NCBI GenBank assembly: GCA_034716535.1
Contig: JAYEJW010000054.1
Coordinates: forward strand, 1-16,866
Source of the DNA: JAYEJW01 sp034716535
Lineage (GTDB): Bacteria > Pseudomonadota > Gammaproteobacteria > Chromatiales > Chromatiaceae
Length of the DNA: 16,866 nucleotides
Direction of reading: 5' to 3'
Every line of letters starts with the position of its first letter. Position 1 is the stretch's first letter. The translations under genes and the position numbers were made by a program. This document shows, piece after piece, positions 1-8,862 of the stretch. Below the pieces are notes generated by a model. The model did no database searches. It had not been told where the DNA came from and saw only the letters and a program-made list of their open reading frames with translations.

Positions 1-154
1 CCAGGATGCCGCGCAGCCCGATCGATGGCTCCCACACGTGGATGATCTTGGTTGGCCCCAGGTCGTCGGCGAAGATGAAGCAGTTTTCCACAGCGAGCTC
101 CCGGTGCGTTGCAATCTCTGCGCTGGTGCGCATTCCTTTATCTAATTCAAGCAT
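1..154 (-). CDS. Glu/Leu/Phe/Val dehydrogenase, N-terminal part only (gene runs off the window)
   Basis: The first 51 residues are visible. After a short variable head they read through a stretch containing LGPTKIIHVWEPSIGLRGIL, which matches the start of the Glu/Leu/Phe/Val dehydrogenase dimerisation domain (usual pattern: lgpxKIIHVxEPxxGLkgIvVvDN). Family members oxidatively deaminate an amino acid with NAD(P), but the glycine-rich lysine motif and the Rossmann domain lie outside the window, so the substrate cannot be assigned. Two in-frame ATGs exist, at 154 and 133. The 154 start is chosen for length; the AAAGGA just before 133 abuts that ATG and is too close to serve as its ribosome site. 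The gene follows cfa on the same strand after a 112-base gap that holds a possible terminator, so it may be a separate transcript. Family assignment is recognition from memory of a short segment. Confidence 0.7.
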   Translation of the reverse strand, partial: MLELDKGMRTSAEIATHRELAVENCFIFADDLGPTKIIHVWEPSIGLRGIL

Positions 155-238
155 CTATGGGTATTGCCGAGTTGATTGAGATCAACGGGGCCGGTGAACG
201 GACCGCGGCGTCAACCCTACGATGTTGGACCATCCAAA

Positions 239-252
239 GTGCTCTGGAGCAC
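239..252 (-). terminator. possible short terminator hairpin downstream of cfa
   Basis: A perfect 14-base palindrome (GTGCTC-TG-GAGCAC) begins 15 bases past the cfa stop codon. Read on the minus strand it is followed by TTTGG, giving a 5-bp stem with a 4-base loop and a short T run. The stem is short and the T run is poor, so this is only a candidate. Confidence 0.3.
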
Positions 253-266
253 CGAATGACGGAGTG

Positions 267-1442
267 CTAGCGAATCGAGCGGTAAAGGTCGCGGCGAGTG
301 CGCTTGCTCAGCACGATCTGCCACAGCTGGCCCTGACGGGCGCGGAAGTAGCCGGCGCAGGCGTTGAGGTAGTACTTGAACATGCGATAGAAGCGCTCGC
401 CGTACTTGTCTGCGAGCCGGGGCCAGGATGCGTCGAAGTTGTGCCACCAGGCTATGAGGGTGCGATCGTAGTCCTGGCCGAAGTTGTGCCAGTCCTCGAT
501 GATGAAGTCGGGCTCGATGGCCCTGGTGAGCTGCCTTGCCGAGGGGATCTTGCCGTTGGGGAAGACGTAGTTGTCGATCCAGGCGTCCGTGGTGTGGAGG
601 GTATCGTAGTTGCCGATGGTATGGAGCAGGAACAGGCCGTTGTCGGCCAGGACACGATCTACGGCAGCGAAATAGGCCGGGTAATTCTTTGGGCCCACGT
701 GCTCGAACATGCCCACAGAGACGACCTTGTCGAAGCGCCCGTCCAGCTCCCGGTAGTCTAGGAGCTCAATCTGTACGGGCAGTCCGCGGCAGCGCTCCTG
801 CGCGAGCTTCCGCTGTTCTTTCGAGACCGTGATTCCGGTGACTTCGACCCCGTAGTTCTCGGCCGCGAACTTGGCGAGACCGCCCCAGCCACAGCCGATG
901 TCCAGCAGTCGTTGGTCCGGTTCGAGCTCCAGCTTGTCGCAGATCAGCTGCAGCTTGGCGCGCTGGGCCTCTTCCAGATTCTCGGCGTCCTTCCAGTATC
1001 CGCAGCTGTAGCTCATGGTTGTATCGAGCATGGCCGAGTACACGTCGTTGCCGATGTCGTAGTGGTGCTCGCCCACCTGGAAGGCCCGCGCGCGGGACTG
1101 GCGGTTGAAGAGGACGCTCTTGAGAAACAGCCCGAGGAACTGGAGTTTCGCCATCCCCTTGATGCGACGATCGAGATTGGCGCTCAGCAGCTTGTCGAAG
1201 GTTTGATCCAAACGATCGCTGTCCCAGGCCCCATCCACGAAGGACTCCCCGAATCCCAGGGACCCTCGGTGCAGAACGCGGTCGTAGATCTCCCGGTTTT
1301 TGACCTGGATGTCCCAGGGGCGGCCGCCGTTGAAGCGTACGTCGGCGGTCTCTACCAACCTCGCAAGGACGCCGGGTGGCTCCAGATCGCTGCTGTCGTG
1401 TTGCTGGTGGATGCGAGCCGCTGAGTTATTCGCCGTGGCCAT
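267..1442 (-). CDS. cfa: cyclopropane-fatty-acyl-phospholipid synthase
   Basis: A SAM-dependent methyltransferase of 391 residues (E. coli Cfa has 382). It adds a methylene bridge to unsaturated acyl chains of membrane phospholipids, usually as a stress response. The SAM motif LLDIGCGWGGLA lies near residue 180. Residues equivalent to the E. coli bicarbonate-site set C139, E239, H266, I268 and Y317 are all present: C147 in SYSCGYW, E247 in GMFEHVG, H274 and I276 in LLHTIG, Y325 in DYDRTL. The protein looks complete and active. The ATG at 1442 has AGGGA eight bases upstream; an in-frame TTG at 1463 would add seven residues. The ECF sigma gene lies 57 bases upstream on the same strand, and sigma-cfa pairs are known in membrane-stress regulons, so co-transcription is likely (inference). 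Confidence 0.95.
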   Translation of the reverse strand: MATANNSAARIHQQHDSSDLEPPGVLARLVETADVRFNGGRPWDIQVKNREIYDRVLHRGSLGFGESFVDGAWDSDRLDQTFDKLLSANLDRRIKGMAKLQFLGLFLKSVLFNRQSRARAFQVGEHHYDIGNDVYSAMLDTTMSYSCGYWKDAENLEEAQRAKLQLICDKLELEPDQRLLDIGCGWGGLAKFAAENYGVEVTGITVSKEQRKLAQERCRGLPVQIELLDYRELDGRFDKVVSVGMFEHVGPKNYPAYFAAVDRVLADNGLFLLHTIGNYDTLHTTDAWIDNYVFPNGKIPSARQLTRAIEPDFIIEDWHNFGQDYDRTLIAWWHNFDASWPRLADKYGERFYRMFKYYLNACAGYFRARQGQLWQIVLSKRTRRDLYRSIR

Positions 1443-1499
1443 CCGGCTGTTCCCTGGTTTCAATAGGTTTCGGTCAGGCCGCCTCGGAGAGAATCCGAC

Positions 1500-1970
1500 T
1501 CAGTGTGCGCGCGGAAGCAAGACGGAGTCCCGCATCGAGAAGACCTGAGCGGTCCGTTCCGGCAGGCGGTCCAGGCATAGCTCGAAGATCTGCCAGAATT
1601 GTTCCTGCTCCAGCGATTCCGCCGGCGCCGTCCAGCGGTGCGGCCGGTGCTCGGTAGCCCAGAAGCCGCGCTCGTCGAACAGCTCGTTGTATCCCTGGTC
1701 GTCCGCGCATGCATTCCCCACCTGGGATGCAGGCACTTCCCGGCGGCGGGCGCGCAAAGCGTCGATGATCTTGCGTTTGAGGATGGAGAAGACCCAGGTC
1801 TTGACGCTGGAGCGGCCGCCGAATTTCGCGGAACCTTGCAGGGCCGCCGCCAGCGTCTCCTGCACCACGTCTTCCGCCAGCGCCGGATCGCGCAACTGGA
1901 GAGCGGCAAAGCGGACCAGGTCAGGCCTTCGCTCCCCGAAATAATCGCGTAGGTCGTCGGTAATGGCCAT
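1500..1970 (-). CDS. ECF-type RNA polymerase sigma factor, truncated before region 4.2
   Basis: A 156-residue sigma-70 family protein. Region 2 spans about residues 15-75 and includes the DVVQETL helix and a KTWVFSILKRKIIDALR segment. A linker follows, then the start of region 4 (LDRLPERTAQVFSMR, 133-147). In this family about 45-50 further residues form the helix-turn-helix of region 4.2, which reads the -35 element. Here the frame ends nine residues after SMR. A shifted frame just downstream ends in a basic tail (LRLASARTLSRILSEAA, to 1474) that could be the original C-terminus, which would mean a small frameshifting deletion near 1510-1530. The start at 1970 is supported by AGGAG five bases upstream. 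No anti-sigma gene follows; cfa does. As read, the product should not bind a -35 element, so it is probably non-functional or wrongly assembled. Confidence 0.8.
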   Translation of the reverse strand: MAITDDLRDYFGERRPDLVRFAALQLRDPALAEDVVQETLAAALQGSAKFGGRSSVKTWVFSILKRKIIDALRARRREVPASQVGNACADDQGYNELFDERGFWATEHRPHRWTAPAESLEQEQFWQIFELCLDRLPERTAQVFSMRDSVLLPRAH

Positions 1971-2001
1971 CAGCGCTCCTCGGCCCATCCTCTGATCCCG
2001 C

Positions 2002-2031
2002 ATTATCAGGGTCCGGCGCTGGAACGTACAA
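2002..2031 (-). promoter_or_regulatory. candidate sigma-70-like promoter for the ECF sigma-cfa unit
   Basis: Read on the minus strand, TTGTAC (2031-2026) and GATAAT (2007-2002) are separated by 18 bases and lie about 30 bases upstream of the sigma start codon. GATAAT matches the -10 consensus at five of six positions and TTGTAC matches the -35 at three of six. This was identified by eye only; an ECF autoregulated promoter could equally be used. Confidence 0.33.
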
Positions 2032-2063
2032 TCGTCTTGTAAGGAGCCGCTTGTCTGCGCGAC

Positions 2064-2084
2064 CAAAACAGATGCACCTGCATC
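2064..2084 (-). terminator. weak candidate terminator after the 148-residue gene
   Basis: GATGCA-CC-TGCATC (2071-2084) is a perfect short palindrome. On the minus strand it is followed by TGTTTTGG. It lies 124 bases past the stop of the gene ending at 2208 and just before the candidate sigma promoter, which fits a boundary between two transcripts. The stem is only about 5 bp. Confidence 0.27.
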
Positions 2085-2207
2085 GCGCGGGCGCCGCTTG
2101 GCCCCGCAACTCTGGAGGAACGGACAGGATGTAACGCGGATTTCCGACAGGGTTCGGCTCGACAGCGCGCATCTCGGGCGCCGCGACCTCCCCGCGTATC
2201 GTCAGTT

Positions 2208-2654
2208 TCAGGCGGCGAGGGTCCTTTCGTTGCGGAGAAGTGCCTGCCACCAGCGCCGGCGCCCTGCGGGATTGCGCACCGGCGCGGCCAACGGCGCGGG
2301 CGGGGTACGGCTCACGACCCAACCCGGCAGCACCCGGACCTCGCTGGAGCCGCAGCTTGCACCCAGGTTGTTGGGGTCGTAGATCTTGACGAAGGAGGGC
2401 GCCGACGGATCGTCTACGTAGACGATGCCGGGGTAAGACTCCCGGTGATCGTTGCGCAGCAGTCGGTCGATCTCGTTCAGAAACCGGCCGAAGGCATCCG
2501 GCGACATCGGCTCGGTGGGTAGGTTCTCGCCGACGAAGTAGACAAACCAGCCGCCGTCGTTGCCGGCGGACAGCCGCCCCGTCAGGGCGTCCCACTGGGA
2601 CCACTGCAGAAGGCCCGTCAAGGGTCCGTCGAATTGAGAGGCGAAAGATTTCAT
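2208..2654 (-). CDS. conserved-looking hypothetical protein, 148 aa
   Basis: I cannot assign a function. The protein is soluble-looking, with no signal peptide or membrane segment. Residues 1-60 are rich in aromatics (FASQFDGPLTGLLQW, then GWFVYFVGE at 35-43). The core at 75-104 reads YPGIVYVDD, then FVKIYDPNNLGASCGSS, a compact motif that looks like a conserved fold signature and that I believe recurs in hypothetical proteins of related bacteria (memory, not verified). The C-terminal 35 residues are basic, proline-rich and probably disordered. The start at 2654 has AGGA eight bases upstream. The gene stands alone: the sigma gene is downstream on the same strand after 237 bases, and the divergent glycosidase is upstream. 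Codon use matches its neighbours. Confidence 0.75.
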   Translation of the reverse strand: MKSFASQFDGPLTGLLQWSQWDALTGRLSAGNDGGWFVYFVGENLPTEPMSPDAFGRFLNEIDRLLRNDHRESYPGIVYVDDPSAPSFVKIYDPNNLGASCGSSEVRVLPGWVVSRTPPAPLAAPVRNPAGRRRWWQALLRNERTLAA

Positions 2655-2777
2655 GTCGGCATCCTATGGCATATCGGTGTCTCGCGTCCCGAATAACAGC
2701 GGGAGCGGCCGCCGCCCGCCGGTCGGGGTATGAAGCTTTTGTCGTCTTGTGTTCCCGAACCTTACTCAGGGCCGATC

Positions 2778-2807
2778 TTGTGATTTTTTGCCGTGGGGTA
2801 CTGTAAG
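2778..2807 (+). promoter_or_regulatory. candidate promoter upstream of the glycosidase
   Basis: TTGTGA (2778-2783) and TGTAAG (2802-2807) are spaced by 18 bases, each with four of six consensus matches, and lie about 85 bases before the chosen start at 2893. It is placed in the 238-base divergent gap shared with the 148-residue gene. By eye only. Confidence 0.28.
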
Positions 2808-2892
2808 GAATCCCCCCCGTGTTCGACGAGTACGAAAACGACCTGTGGAGTGGTCACCCGGCAGGGTCGAAAAGCAGCGAGAGTGGAGAAAT

Positions 2893-5565
<2,673 letters not shown>

Positions 5566-5715
5566 TCGTGATGCGCTTGGCGACGGGATTGGCGCTCGAT
5601 TTGCTCGAACAGGGCGATGGTGGAAACATCCGGCGCTGTGCGTCCGTTGCGGCGGTTTTGCCCGCGCCACCCCGGCACGAATACTGACACGAAAGCTGCT
5701 CGGTGCGGACATCCT

Positions 5716-6219
5716 GATACCGAGGAGGCCATCGCCCATGTGGCCGAGCGTATCGAGCGGGTGCAGGGGTTCCTGGGCCGGCAGATTCTGATGGAGAACG
5801 TCTCCAGCTATGTGAGCTTCAAGGGTTCCCGCATGGAGGAGTGGGAGTTTCTGAACGAAGTGGCCCGCCGTGCCGATTGCCTGATCCTGCTCGACATCAA
5901 CAACATCTACGTCTCCGCGCGCAACCACGGCTTTGACCCGATGAGCTACATCGAGGCCGTCGATGCCTCACGCGTGCGGCAGTTCCACCTGGCTGGCGGC
6001 ACCGACTACGGCGACTACGTCATCGACACCCACGACCAAGAGGTGTCGAATCCCGTTTGGAATCTTTATGCCGCCGCGCTCAAGCGCTTCGGCCAAGTCT
6101 CCAGCATGATCGAGCGTGACGCCAACATCCCCGAGTTCCCGGAATTGTTGGCGGAACTGGATATCGCCCGGCGCATCGCCGGGGAGGTGCTGCCCGAGCT
6201 TGCGATGGCCGCGGCATGA
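5716..6219 (+). pseudogene. DUF692 / MNIO family protein (BufB-like), N-terminal third missing
   Basis: DUF692 proteins (about 280 residues) are TIM-barrel multinuclear non-heme iron oxidases that modify cysteines in RiPP precursors such as bufferins and methanobactin. Recognisable homology starts at 5716 (DTEEAIAHVAERI) and continues to the end, covering the last ~167 residues. Visible motifs are ILMENVSSYV, LLDINNIYVS, QFHLAGG, VIDTHD and MIERDANIP, which include C-terminal metal-ligand strands. The first ~110 residues, with the early His and Glu ligands, are absent. The frame stays open upstream to an ATG at 5617, but those residues do not resemble the family and come partly from the IS remnant. 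The stop overlaps the ATG of the DUF2063 gene (ATGA), the normal coupled arrangement. No BufA-like precursor was found. Non-functional as it stands. Confidence 0.8.
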
Positions 6220-6794
6220 GCGGCTTGCGTGCGCTGCAGGAGGATTTTCTCGCCTACTTGCTTTCCGGTGACGTGCGCATCGCAGGGAACATCGTCGACC
6301 AGGCGCCTGTGGGGCGGGAGACGCGGCTCAACATTTACGGAAACGCCTACCGCGTGCGCCTGAAAGAAACCCTGGAGACCGATCACGAGATGCTCGGCCT
6401 CTACCTCGGTGACGCACTTTGGGATCAGATGGCGGACGGCTACATCGACGCCCATCCTTCGCACTACCGCTCGCTGCGCCAATTCGGCGACGCCCTGCCG
6501 GAATGGTTGCGCCACAATCCACCGTTCGTCGATCATCCCCAAATCGCCGAGCTTGCCGATTTTGAACGCCGCCTGCTGGTGAGCTTCGACGCCGCCGATG
6601 CGGCCCGTGCCGATAGCGGCGAACTGGCGGCGCTGCCGCCTGTGCAATGGCCGGGCCTGAGACTGCGCTTTCATCCCAGCGTGCAGCCGTTCCGCGCCGA
6701 CTGGAACAGCGTGGAAATCTGGCAGGCCCTCAAAGCAGGCGCGACGCCCCCTGACGTCATCCTTCAGCCGGATTGCTGCAGGCACTCGCCGTAG
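6216..6794 (+). CDS. DUF2063 (BufC/HvfC-like) protein, C-terminally truncated
   Basis: 192 residues, against about 250 in intact relatives. The N-terminal domain is clear: FLAYLLSGD (11-19), then RLNIYGNAYRVRLKETLETD (37-56), the hallmark of the DUF2063 'putative DNA-binding' domain. In bufferin-type operons this protein is the partner of the DUF692 oxidase and is thought to help present the precursor peptide. The gene is coupled to the DUF692 gene by a 4-base overlap. Homology ends around residue 184 (PPDVILQ); the last eight residues are read antisense from the opposing methyltransferase gene, whose own 3' end is also missing. About 60-70 residues of the second domain are therefore lost. 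Whether the short product folds is unknown. Confidence 0.78.
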   Translation: MSGLRALQEDFLAYLLSGDVRIAGNIVDQAPVGRETRLNIYGNAYRVRLKETLETDHEMLGLYLGDALWDQMADGYIDAHPSHYRSLRQFGDALPEWLRHNPPFVDHPQIAELADFERRLLVSFDAADAARADSGELAALPPVQWPGLRLRFHPSVQPFRADWNSVEIWQALKAGATPPDVILQPDCCRHSP

Positions 6795-7375
6795 AGCACC
6801 GGGTCGTTGCGCACCGCCTCGGGTATCCGCCGGTCCGCGTAGACGTCCGAGAAGTAGAACTCGCCGCCGGGTCTGAGCAGGCGCTGCACGCCCGTCAGCA
6901 CCGCGTCCTTGTCCGGCGAGAGATTGACTACGCAGTTGGAGACGATGACGTCGAAGCTGCCGGGCTCGAGATCGAGCTCGTCGAGCCGTTCGAGGTAGCC
7001 GTGCAGGAAGCGTACGTTGTCGTAACCGAATGCCTGGCGGTGGTGAGCGCGGTGTCCCTCGGCCACGGCGAGTTGCTCCTCGGTCATGTCCACCCCGACC
7101 ACCTCGCCGCTGGGCCCGGCCAGTTGCGCCAACGCGTAGACATCGCGCCCGGCGCCGCAGCCGAGGTCCAGCACCCGACAGCCCTCCAGGAGCGGCGGAC
7201 AGACCAGTCCGCAGCCGTAATAGCGGGAAAGTATCTCAGGGTGGATACGCTCCAGGAGCGGCTTGAGCCACGGGGGAATCTCGCTCGCGTCGCAACAGGC
7301 CGTGGTTTTCAGGTCGCCGGAATGCTGGAGCCGGCGGCCATAGTAGTCTTGTACGACTTCATGAGATGGATTCAT
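6764..7375 (-). CDS. arsM: ArsM-type arsenite S-adenosylmethyltransferase, C-terminally truncated
   Basis: 203 residues, against roughly 350 for related ArsM proteins. The protein transfers methyl groups from SAM to trivalent arsenic. The N-terminal YYGRRL and KTTACC (C27, C28) are followed by HPEILSRYYGCGLVCP, the SAM motif VLDLGCGAGRDVY (68-80), VGVDMT, and SNCVVNLSPDK with C148, then the DVYADRRIPEAVRNDPVLYGECL segment with C198. C27/28, C148 and C198 correspond to the arsenic-binding cysteines described for ArsM. The frame diverges immediately after C198 and stops four residues later, so the C-terminal domain of about 150 residues is missing. The junction is shared with the truncated end of the convergent DUF2063 gene. 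No strong ribosome site precedes the start at 7375. arsS, the usual partner, lies about 8 kb away. Confidence 0.85.
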   Translation of the reverse strand: MNPSHEVVQDYYGRRLQHSGDLKTTACCDASEIPPWLKPLLERIHPEILSRYYGCGLVCPPLLEGCRVLDLGCGAGRDVYALAQLAGPSGEVVGVDMTEEQLAVAEGHRAHHRQAFGYDNVRFLHGYLERLDELDLEPGSFDVIVSNCVVNLSPDKDAVLTGVQRLLRPGGEFYFSDVYADRRIPEAVRNDPVLYGECLQQSG

Positions 7376-7626
7376 GGCGGTTGGTCACGGGTTCAGTTTG
7401 CGGGCGACCCAGTAGTCAAGGCTCGGGTACGGTTGGTTTCCTATGGTGCTTTACCTTCCCGTCGAGAGCGGATGGGGGTGAGCCCAAACGTGCCGGTTAG
7501 GACACGAAGAGGGGTCAACACTCGGACGACGCTCTCCGCTACTGCACCCTCTGCTGCTTGGTCGACGTAGATCCTCAATCCTTACGAGGCGCGTCGCAAA
7601 ATTTAGCGGTCCGGATCGATGAGCAC

Positions 7627-7691
7627 CCCCGCGCGTGAGCAGACCGTCCCGGTTGTCGAGTTCTTTCGTCCGGGAGCTCACCCGCGCGGGG
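7627..7691. repeat. long imperfect inverted repeat / stem-loop
   Basis: CCCCGCGCGTGAGC (7627-7640) is mirrored by GCTCACCCGCGCGGGG (7676-7691), with a two-base bulge. Inside, TCCCGG (7647-7652) pairs with CCGGGA (7670-7675). Together they form an extended hairpin of about 20 paired bases with one six-base bulge. It has no T run, so it is not a typical terminator. No second copy was noticed in the window. Confidence 0.55.
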
Positions 7692-7733
7692 TCCGGTTGC
7701 GGGCCGACGATGTCGACTCCGCTGTAGTCGGGC

Positions 7734-7757
7734 TGCCGCCGCAGGGCACAGGCGGCA
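7734..7757. repeat. 7-bp stem hairpin
   Basis: TGCCGCC (7734-7740) and GGCGGCA (7751-7757) form a perfect 7-bp stem around a 10-base loop, 43 bases from the larger hairpin on its left. It may be part of the same structured element. Confidence 0.4.
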
Positions 7758-7830
7758 ATGTCTTTATCTCGCTTCCACATGATTCGATCTCTCATCAAAG
7801 AGCCCTCGGTGGGCGATGGTGTGCGCCGGG

Positions 7831-7902
7831 GTTGGTCGGGGAAGCACGCCTTTCCTTACGCGGACATTTGGTGTCAGGAAACCCGCCCTTTGTCCGACCA
7901 AC
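7831..7902. repeat. nested inverted repeat
   Basis: GTTGGTCGG (7831-7839) and CCGACCAAC (7894-7902) are perfect 9-base arms. Inside them TTTCCT (7851-7856) mirrors AGGAAA (7876-7881), giving a nested stem. The element ends about 55 bases before the transaldolase junction. The arm polarity (GTT outward-left, AAC outward-right) is the reverse of an integron attC site. Confidence 0.45.
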
Positions 7903-7956
7903 TTCCGTGCCGGCGAAACGCACCGCCTGATCGCTCGGTCTTGGTTTTCATTCACT

Positions 7957-8322
7957 GCTTACAAGGCGATTTTCTCGGGCCCGCGCTGGCAGGTATTGGA
8001 AAACCGAGGCGCGCGAACTCAGCGCTTGTTGTGGGCCAGCACCGGGGTGAAGAACCCGGCTTATTCCGACGTGCGCTACATAGAGGAGCTGATTGGGCCC
8101 GACACCGTAAACACCGTTCCCCCGGCGACTCTGGATGCTTTCCGCGATCACGGCCGAGTACGCGCCAGTCTGGAAGAAGATGTGGAAGGTGCGGCCACCT
8201 TGCTGGCCGAGTTGGAAGCGCGGGGCATCTCTCTGGATGCCGTCACCGATCAGTTACTGGACGCCGGGGTGAGCTCGTTCGCCCAGGCCTACGACAACCT
8301 ACTGGGCAGCCTGGCCCGATAA
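7957..8322 (+). pseudogene. tal: transaldolase, C-terminal third only
   Basis: Homology begins abruptly at 7957 (AYKAIFSGPRW) and runs 121 residues to the stop. It carries RLLWASTGVKNPAYSDVRYIEELIGPDTVNT, PPATLDAFRDHGRVRASLEED and a closing helix, the C-terminal part of the ~370-residue transaldolase found in several bacteria. Transaldolase moves a dihydroxyacetone unit between sugar phosphates in the non-oxidative pentose phosphate pathway. The N-terminal ~250 residues, including the Schiff-base lysine, are absent. Upstream codons stay open to 7816 but look unrelated. gnd follows after 20 bases in the same direction, as expected for a tal-gnd-zwf operon. Without the lysine it cannot be active. 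Confidence 0.85.
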
Positions 8323-8342
8323 CGGACCGACGAGGAATGACT

Positions 8343-8850
8343 ATGCAGATCGCAATGGTGGGACTGGGGCGCATGGGCGCCAACATGGCGCGTCGGCTGA
8401 TGCGGGACGGGCACGTGTGCGTGGTCTATGACCGCAACCCCGAGGCGGTGGCGCAACTGGTGGCGGAGGGCGCCACCGGTACCGCCAGCCTAGCGGAGCT
8501 CGCCGAGCGGCTGACGCCGCCCCGGGCCGCCTGGATCATGGTGCCTGCCGGGGAGGTCACGGAGGGCGCGGTCACGGAGCTGGGCGGCCATTTTTCGGCG
8601 GGGGATGTGATCGTCGACGGCGGCAACAGCTACTACAAGGACGACGTGCGCCGCGCTGAGACCCTGGCCGGGCGGGGTATTCACTACCTGGACGGTGCAG
8701 GCGGCCGTCGAGGAGAGCGTGCCCGCCGAGGTCCTCACTGCATCGCTGTATGCACGCTTCCGCTCGCGCCAGGAGCATACCTTCGCCGAAAAGCTGCTCT
8801 CGGCCATGCGCCACGGCTTCGGCGGCCACGCCGAGCCGAGCCGACGATAG
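8343..8850 (+). pseudogene. gnd: 6-phosphogluconate dehydrogenase (decarboxylating), internal deletion and frameshift
   Basis: The gene starts at an ATG with AGGA seven bases upstream. Residues 1-117 hold the NAD(P)-binding motif MVGLGRMGANMARRL, WIMVPAG and IVDGGNSYYKDD, ending in GIHYLD at 8693. The following family motif (V-G-T-S-G-G) is absent. A different frame instead gives WTVQAAVEESVPAEVLTASLYARF, the C-terminal helix region of the same enzyme, ending at the TAG at 8848-8850. About 135 residues (roughly 400 bases) of the ~300-residue enzyme are gone, including the substrate-binding centre, and the two remaining parts are out of frame by one. The join lies at 8686-8697 (around CTGGACG), which fits both sides. 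The enzyme would normally oxidise 6-phosphogluconate to ribulose-5-phosphate. zwf begins 12 bases downstream. Confidence 0.88.
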
Positions 8851-8862
8851 GAGGTCTGGCCA

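Larger units (their letters stand above)
7376..7956. other. gene-free, stem-loop-rich stretch
   Basis: No recognisable gene is present in 581 bases. Open frames on both strands (for example 7451-7798 minus and 7619-7930 plus) have no family motif, no good ribosome site and skewed composition. At least three hairpins occur (7627-7691, 7734-7757, 7831-7902), listed separately. The right edge is a sharp join into the middle of a transaldolase gene at about 7957. The stretch could contain the promoters of arsM and the former tal operon, repeat elements, or joined fragments of lost genes. Confidence 0.6.

Noticed and set aside
5617..5715. N-terminal 33 codons of the DUF692 frame as real protein
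   Set aside because: They do not resemble the family, overlap the transposase remnant on the other strand, and lie upstream of the point where homology begins.
7451..7798. 115-codon minus-strand open frame in the gene-free stretch
   Set aside because: No family motif, no ribosome site, and it spans two strong hairpins; not supported as a gene.
7831..7902. Possible integron attC site
   Set aside because: The arms run GTT to AAC from outside to inside, opposite to the AAC...GTT arrangement of attC, and no integrase or cassette array is present.
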